Below are positions 59,001-64,000 of a stretch of DNA of 64,000 nucleotides, piece by piece (positions within the stretch are counted from its first letter, which is position 1; every line of letters begins with the position of its first letter). Below the pieces are notes generated by a model. The model was not told where the DNA came from, searched no databases, and was given only the letters and a program-made list of their open reading frames with translations. The translations under genes and the position numbers were made by a program. Origin of the DNA: Nymphaea colorata (Eukaryota > Streptophyta > Magnoliopsida > Nymphaeales > Nymphaeaceae); the NCBI RefSeq assembly GCF_008831285.2, contig NC_045147.1:8650334-8714333 (forward strand), given 5' to 3'.

Positions 59001-59372
59001 TGTTCTAAATCTAGTGCTGAGGCTGAATACAGGTCTGTTGCTATGGGGGTTACAGAGATGTTATGGCTAAAGATTCTTCTAGCAGATATTGGTATTGAAA
59101 TTGAAGAGAAGATGAAAATGTATTGTGACAATAAGTCTGCGATTAACCTGGCAAATAATCCTGTCCTACATGACAGAACCAAACATGTGGAGATAGATCT
59201 TCACTTCATACGGGAGCGCATAGATTCAAAGGAGTTGATCCTTCCTTATATGAAGTCTGAAGATCAAATTGCAGATGTTCTAACTAAAGCCTTATGTACA
59301 TCTCAATTTGAAAAGAATGTTAGCAAGCTTGGCATGTTTGACATGTATGCCAAGCTTGAGGGGGAGTGTTAG
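56065..59372 (+). pseudogene. Ty1/copia pol: protease, integrase, reverse transcriptase, RNase H
   Basis: Same frame as gag. Protease: WVVDSGATHHMTG (DSG at 56,137-56,145). Integrase: WHERLGHLPF with CEVCQFAKH, then catalytic Asp in HFDVWGP, Asp in LRTDNAREY and Glu in PPQNGMAERKN, all present. Reverse transcriptase: YKARLVAKGFSQ, QLDVKNAFLNGHLEEEVYM, and active site YVDDM (58,395-58,406). RNase H: YSNADWAGC, KSSAEAEYRS, YCDNKSAI and HVEIDLHF. Breaks: TAG at 58,516-58,518, a +2 shift at about 58,723-58,727 (before the RPD block), TAG at 58,797-58,799 and TAA at 58,809-58,811. The 786-codon stretch from 56,158 is the longest intact coding run in the window. Confidence 0.95.
59358..59366 (+). 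other. polypurine tract of the copia element
   Basis: GAGGGGGAG immediately before the 3' LTR TGTTAG. Confidence 0.9.
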
Positions 59373-59653
59373 AATACCGTGTAATAGGGAACCGGGTCCG
59401 GATATGGACCCGGTACCCATGTGCATGGGAACCGAGGATGGGCTCGGTTCCCTAGGCAGGTCTCTCTTCCTCCCTCTTTTATTCTAATCATTTATTGTAA
59501 TCGTTGATTAAGTGAATTAAGTTTTCTCTCTCCTAGGGTTGCGGTTTTGCCCCTAGGTTAGAGCTTCCTCGTGGTTTTTCACCTCGTTCTGAGGTTTTCC
59601 ACATAAATCTTGTGTTTGTTTACCTTTCTCTTCTTTCGCTACGTGTTTCTACA
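59367..59653 (+). repeat. 3' LTR of the copia element
   Basis: 287 bp, same termini as the 5' LTR. The pol stop codon (TGT TAG) lies within its first six bases. Confidence 0.95.
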
Positions 59654-59658
59654 AGCAT

Positions 59659-61320
59659 CAAATGCAAACTTTATACCGCACAGAGGATGTTGACAAATTA
59701 AAAAAATAGAAGGCATCAAATGAAGATTCACATTAATGACTGGAAACAGTTGAACTGAAAAAAAAAAAAGATTTACATGACAAGAATATTAAGCTTGAGA
59801 AGGTTAACCTAAACTGGCTAGCAGGACTTGGATAAGTTTGCCCTCTCACTGAAAGTAGAAGAATCTTGATAATGGCTGACCACTGGATGTAGGATAGCTA
59901 CCAATTTTATACTTCTTCCTCGTCCAATATTGTTTCCTGAAGAATAAAATGAGATGTTCATATCAAGTGCAGCAACAGAGAAAGGAACAAAACTCTTTGC
60001 TCTGTTTTACTGCATTTGCTATCGTGTGAGACATTACAACTATAGAATGTAGAATGTACCGTTGAGAAGATCAAAGGTCAAATGAATATAGAAGACACTT
60101 TAGCATGTCAAATGCGGCATACACAGTTCTGCGCCATATAAGAAGCTCGACTTGTTGTTTTTTCAGCTTATATTTTCATGCATAATACTCCCTTAAAAGG
60201 TTAATGCATTCATACCTAGTTCCGTAACAAATAATGCTCTGAAAGAAGCACAATTAAGAATGCAATAAGGTGAATGCAGCATGGCCCTTTCTACCAAGCC
60301 TCCTTTACAATACTGTATTCAGACCTAGCCCTCTCTTTGGTGATACTCCAACATATCAACTAGGTTTAAGCACTCTTCAAAACCTAACTTGTTCATCTAA
60401 TTCCCAATCACATGCAGTCCGTGCTAGCTACATGAAAGTGACTAAATTTAATTGATGCATTCGTTTAGTCATCTATATAGCTTTGACAAAAATTTTACAC
60501 TCAGTTTACGACTGGAGATCTATTATGACATGTCTAGACAATTGCATAAATGAAAGGAATTGCATCATGGATTCATAAATACATACATCAGTGTCCAATG
60601 AAAGCAGTCTACAACTTTCCATAGATTGAGTGAGAGAGAGAGACAGTGATACGAAGTTTGCATTACACAACAATGTCTTGAGGAGTACACATGAAAAGTT
60701 AGAAAATGCACTCTCAAGGTTTCTGTATGTGATTGTGGTTTTATGAGATACAATGTGCTTTTTGTCTGTAAGAAAGCTAAACATTGCACAGAAATTCATG
60801 AGAAATGAGGGGAAATGATCTCTCAAGCTTTCCATATGTGATTAATGATCATTAAAATCAATGAGGAAACACATAGGTTTCTCTTTAATGAAAGCAGTCT
60901 CTTGCACAAAAATTCAAGAGAAATGTCGGACATTGGTGTATCATGGTTCCAATATGTGATTACTGATCATTGCTACCAACAAGGAAAAATGTTTTTCTAG
61001 AGCATATCCTTCCCTAAGTAGAATGTGTACAATCATGGCCAAGCTTGTCTATAGCTGAATATTGAACTTTCCACAAGCTTTACTTCAAAATCATTGTTCA
61101 TATATGGCACAATCAAAACTAAAGCAGTTTCTATATTTAACAAGGATTTGAACTAACCTTTCTTTCTCAAAGACAGAAATGATTTAGTACTTGTGTAAAT
61201 CGATGATGGGTTTCCTTAGTATTTCAGCACGTGCAAATCAACATTTTCACTTACCAATTTGGGGCATTTACTAATTGACCCAAACTTCAGAGGTATTGTC
61301 GGAATTTATGAACTGTTCTA
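59659..61320. other. intergenic region right of the copia element
   Basis: No gene recognised. 60,655-60,990 contains about three degenerate repeats of roughly 110-120 bp with shared words GCACA(G/A)AAATTCA(T/A)GAGAAATG, CTCAAG(G/C)TTTC and ATATGTGATTA. Confidence 0.45.
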
Positions 61321-61335
61321 AGCCCGCTGCCTGGT

Positions 61336-61520
61336 TCACCACAGCTTAAGAGTAGCCCTCCATATCAGTATATATGCATTCTTTACCATCGAAGGTGTGC
61401 TCTCCTTGTACCGTCTTGCAGGCCACTAGGACCTTCTCCCTATCAATTTTTGAGTAAGGAACTCCCATACCAACCATGATTTTATCCTTCTCCTCCAAGT
61501 AGTCAAACTTGTAGCCCAGT
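61336..61520 (-). pseudogene. unrecognised open segment
   Basis: The minus strand holds an open stretch of about 58 codons ending in TAA, reading YKFDYLEEKDKIMVGMG, SKIDREKVLVACKTV and FDGKECIYTDMEGYS. Composition looks protein-like (charged and hydrophobic residues alternate), unlike the low-complexity frames nearby. I do not recognise the family. It lies downstream, on the same strand, of the gag-like frame at 62,166-62,702 and may belong to that element. Confidence 0.25.
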
Positions 61521-62165
61521 CAAGGTTGGGAGTGACAATTTCTGGCTCCAAGAACTGGGGCACTGGTATGTAACCTCTCCCCCTCTCCTTGTAATCGGCC
61601 TATGATTTCATCCCCAATGGTCTGATATCCCTCAAAACCCTTGCAATCGGATCTCGAAGGACCCTTCAGAATTTTATGAGGATTTTCCCTGATCCTCAGA
61701 CTTGCCATTGGTAAGAGAATGCCCAACGTTGAACTTGCCCCCTTTTGGAACATGATTGCAATTCACCAAGGGAAAAAGGTCACCAACTGTAATATCAAAT
61801 AGTGGTGCCTATGATCTTCGTTCCCTCCCGTCTCTACATCTTGCTTTGAGTCGCCAGCCTCGTCTCCTCCTTGATCACCTGACTATTCATGCCATTCCCC
61901 CACGGCGGGTTCCATGGCTGCTTTGCACTCCTTCCATTCGCATGTGAGGCCTCCAGCAAAGCGACTTAGCGCTCTACCGATAACTCCACATAAACATAAG
62001 AAGAATTATGTGTACCTTGCCGTTTGACTATTGGCGATAGGGCAATGGTGCCTTTCTTGGGTGATCGAACGAATGTGCCCCCATGGCCTAAATGGTGCTT
62101 CCCAATTCCAACTATTTCTTTTTCCAACTTGAATCGACATGAAGTATGAACGAACATCCAAGATT

Positions 62166-62702
62166 TCATAAAATCTGGCTCGTTCCTTTTTCATCAACAT
62201 TAACGATTTTATGGCCATTTTCTTGTAGGTTCTCTTCACTTCCTGCAATCTCTTGCTTCATGACCTCAACGCAAGGGAAATTATTGTTGCTACCATAAAA
62301 AACGAGTTGATGACAGACCTTAACCATCTCTTCGTCTTGAGAGGCGGACACTACCTTTGCTATTTGTTCTCCATCCTTGTATGACAACTCTAGAATGTTC
62401 TCAGTTCTGATCATGTTACCATCCAAGTTGTTAAGCAATTGTTCCAGCAGGTCTTTGAAAGCCTTTTGCTGTGCCATTATCATTCCCAATCTCTTATCCA
62501 TGGATTCTCGGGAATGCTCGATCTTCCCAACCTTCCTTTCCATCGCCTCCGTGAACTTGTCCATGATTTGGTTCTCTTCCTCCAATTGTTTGCAGAAGGA
62601 TTCAAGAACTGCGGGATCCTCATCCTCATCAACAGACAATGTGAAGAGGTGGTTTGGTTTGGTGAAGAAGACGACCGGCTCTGATACCATTTTAGCCACC
62701 AC
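62166..62702 (-). CDS. gag-like N-terminal frame with coiled coil, LTR retrotransposon
   Basis: A 178-codon minus-strand frame opening across the tRNA-Met primer site. Residues about 30-95 (LESFCKQLEEENQIMDKF, MERKVGKIEHSRESMDKRLG, KDLLEQLLNN) are a predicted coiled coil of the kind found at the N-terminus of many plant Ty3/gypsy gag proteins. No zinc knuckle, protease or pol follows in recognisable form. The exact start is uncertain: the first ATG at 62,702 lies upstream of the primer site. Confidence 0.45.
   Translation of the reverse strand: MVAKMVSEPVVFFTKPNHLFTLSVDEDEDPAVLESFCKQLEEENQIMDKFTEAMERKVGKIEHSRESMDKRLGMIMAQQKAFKDLLEQLLNNLDGNMIRTENILELSYKDGEQIAKVVSASQDEEMVKVCHQLVFYGSNNNFPCVEVMKQEIAGSEENLQENGHKIVNVDEKGTSQIL
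62678..62689 (-). other. primer binding site, initiator tRNA-Met type
   Basis: Minus-strand TGGTATCAGAGC, a perfect plant initiator tRNA-Met site, followed by CGGTCGTC. It marks the LTR/internal boundary of a minus-strand element; the LTR end CA is probably 10-20 bp upstream. Confidence 0.75.
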
Positions 62703-63110
62703 CTGCTAACATCCACCTGCTACAAGAAAACACTCACCCACACACACTGCCCAAACCCTGTTAGAGCAACCCTCACCAGAGGAAATCCCTAGTTCATCGA
62801 TAACCCTAAGGACCCCCACAATTCCCTTATTTATAGTGATCTTCTCGATCAGTCCAGTAGACCCGATTCTTGATCCGAACCCTGGACTGTAACAGTCTCC
62901 AACCTGGTTCTTGAAATCGAGAGGCTCCTCAACTCGAACCGAGATGTCTCCCCAACTTGGTTCTTGAAACCGAGTTGCTCCCCGACCCGGTTCTTGAAGC
63001 TGATATGTCACTCCAACTTGGTTCTTCAAACCGAGATGCCTCCCCAACCCGGTTCTATGAAACGACCCCCACTACTAAACTCTGCTATGCCGAGAGGTAA
63101 AACTCCATTT
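62695..63110 (-). repeat. 5' LTR (approximate) of a minus-strand LTR retrotransposon
   Basis: It contains a minus-strand TATA box (CACTATAAATAAGG, 62,826-62,839) about 140 bp before the primer site, as expected for an LTR. Upstream of it lies a tandem motif built on GAACCGGGTTGGGGAG / CATCTCGGTTTCAAG with a 30-31-bp period (62,899-63,060). The upstream LTR boundary is not resolved and no second LTR is in the window. Confidence 0.55.
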
Positions 63111-64000
63111 TGGGAGGTCGATGCAAGGGCGAATTCATACCTGGGTTATGTGGATGATTGGAGGTGTCATGATGAGAGCTGCTAGAGCCAGTCTAGACTA
63201 TGGAGTACCTGTCACGACATGCCAGTCAACCTGCAGGGTGCTGCCAGGCCATAATCTCCATAAAAATCAACAAGCACATGACTCTGAACTGTATAACATG
63301 CATGAAAGTCTACCTGCAAACCATGCAATATCTCAGGCATAGGGAGCTCAGGACACCAGCTTTGCACAGAACTGCATCAGGTTTTATACTTAGAAGAGCC
63401 AATATTTTATCCTTTGTTGAAGAACATCTAGCAGAAATTGACAACCAGCCGTACTTGCTCTGAACAGATGATGGCTTTATACAAAGCTCTCTCCACTTTC
63501 GGTGTTGGGGGACAGAAACATGACATCTTATTTGGAGAGGGTAAGAAATTCTATGTTCCCTTGATAGTAAAGGAAAGGCTAACATAATTCTCTCCCTGAA
63601 CTGTGATTCTAAAAGAGGCCTAGTTTTTTATCATGCTGGGTATAAAGAAAAGCTCACAAACTAAAATAAGAGCGTGCTCTGTTTCCATCAAAGCCAGCAA
63701 GGAAGTTTGAGTTTTTTTTTTTATTCTAGCCCTTTTCTTGTCTTGATCATCTGTAGCAAAATTAGGAGCACACATGCAAGATATCAAATGAGGCTTTCCT
63801 AGAGAAAAAAAAAATGACGCAGCTTCTTCCACAATTGCCATGGAAGAGGATGCCCCGATTTTCCCACTTATCATGACATCTATCATGGTCAAAGAGAGAG
63901 GTCACCCTTTTTCAATAAAAACAACAATCATAAATCGAAATTCTCCACAATAATAAAAAAATATAAAGATTTAAGCTAAATATGCTATGCATAATGTGTG
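63111..64000. other. right end of the window, no gene recognised
   Basis: Short frames up to about 90 codons on both strands at 63,200-63,585 and 63,620-63,892, with no domain or splice evidence. Confidence 0.45.

Larger units (their letters stand above)
54378..59653 (+). mobile_element. Ty1/copia LTR retrotransposon, structurally complete
   Basis: 5,276 bp: 5' LTR 54,378-54,644, tRNA-Met primer site 54,645-54,657, a gag-pol frame in the order protease, integrase, RT, RNase H (the copia order), polypurine tract 59,358-59,366, and 3' LTR 59,367-59,653. An exact AGCAT duplication lies at 54,373-54,377 and 59,654-59,658. The LTRs differ at roughly eleven sites plus a 20-bp indel. Coding capacity is lost through five stops and one frameshift, so it is now inactive by itself. 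Clade not assigned. Confidence 0.97.

Overview
This is a stretch of plant (seed-plant) nuclear DNA made almost entirely of transposable elements. The evidence is plant-type Ty3/gypsy and Ty1/copia polyproteins, plant tRNA-primed LTR elements, and spliced fragments of two recognisable plant genes: a cellulose-synthase-like C (CSLC) glycosyltransferase and a mitochondrial-type phosphatidylserine decarboxylase. I found no intact host gene, no tRNA or rRNA gene and no CRISPR array. The species cannot be named from the sequence.

Layout, left half. 1-3,945 is the 3' part of a decayed chromovirus-like Ty3/gypsy element on the minus strand (gag zinc knuckle, protease, reverse transcriptase, RNase H, integrase, relic chromodomain). 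3,949-4,483 plus 20,257-21,160 is one old LTR ('F-type') split by a 15.8-kb Tat-like Ty3/gypsy element (4,484-20,251, minus strand). That element has about 4-kb LTRs, an exact 5-bp target duplication CATGA, and a pol with a second, archaeal-type RNase H. It was itself hit by a 2.7-kb terminal-inverted-repeat element (13,000-15,702) carrying CSLC exons and exons of a second, unrecognised gene.

Middle. 22,234-24,265 is an F-type LTR in plus orientation, followed by a plus-strand Tat pol relic (24,285-26,232). Then comes a minus-oriented chimeric LTR (26,236-30,026), the 3' end of an F-type element (28,010-37,486). This element has no recognisable pol and contains a 3.3-kb tandem duplication with a 650-bp deletion in one copy. 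It shares LTR ends, leader sequence and primer-site position with the Tat element, so it looks like a non-autonomous relative mobilised in trans.

Right half. 37,487-49,140 is AT-rich and largely unassignable, with a Tat 3'-internal relic at 45.2-45.7 kb and small repeats. 49,260-50,225 is a 63-bp minisatellite interrupted by a 459-bp TRIM element with TSD TTTCC. 51,084-51,542 is a small hAT-like inverted-repeat element next to a phosphatidylserine decarboxylase pseudogene fragment (51,690-52,185, minus). 54,378-59,653 is a structurally complete Ty1/copia element (TSD AGCAT) whose single gag-pol frame is broken by five stops and a frameshift. 61.3-63.1 kb holds the 5' end of another minus-strand LTR element (LTR, tRNA-Met primer site, coiled-coil gag-like frame).

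The elements record layered insertion: old LTRs, then the Tat insertion, then the gene-carrying TIR element inside it. Nothing here supports a new biochemical system. The most informative points are the two-gene capture, the chimeric LTR, the tandem duplication inside a pol-less element, and the TRIM in a two-strand-open minisatellite.
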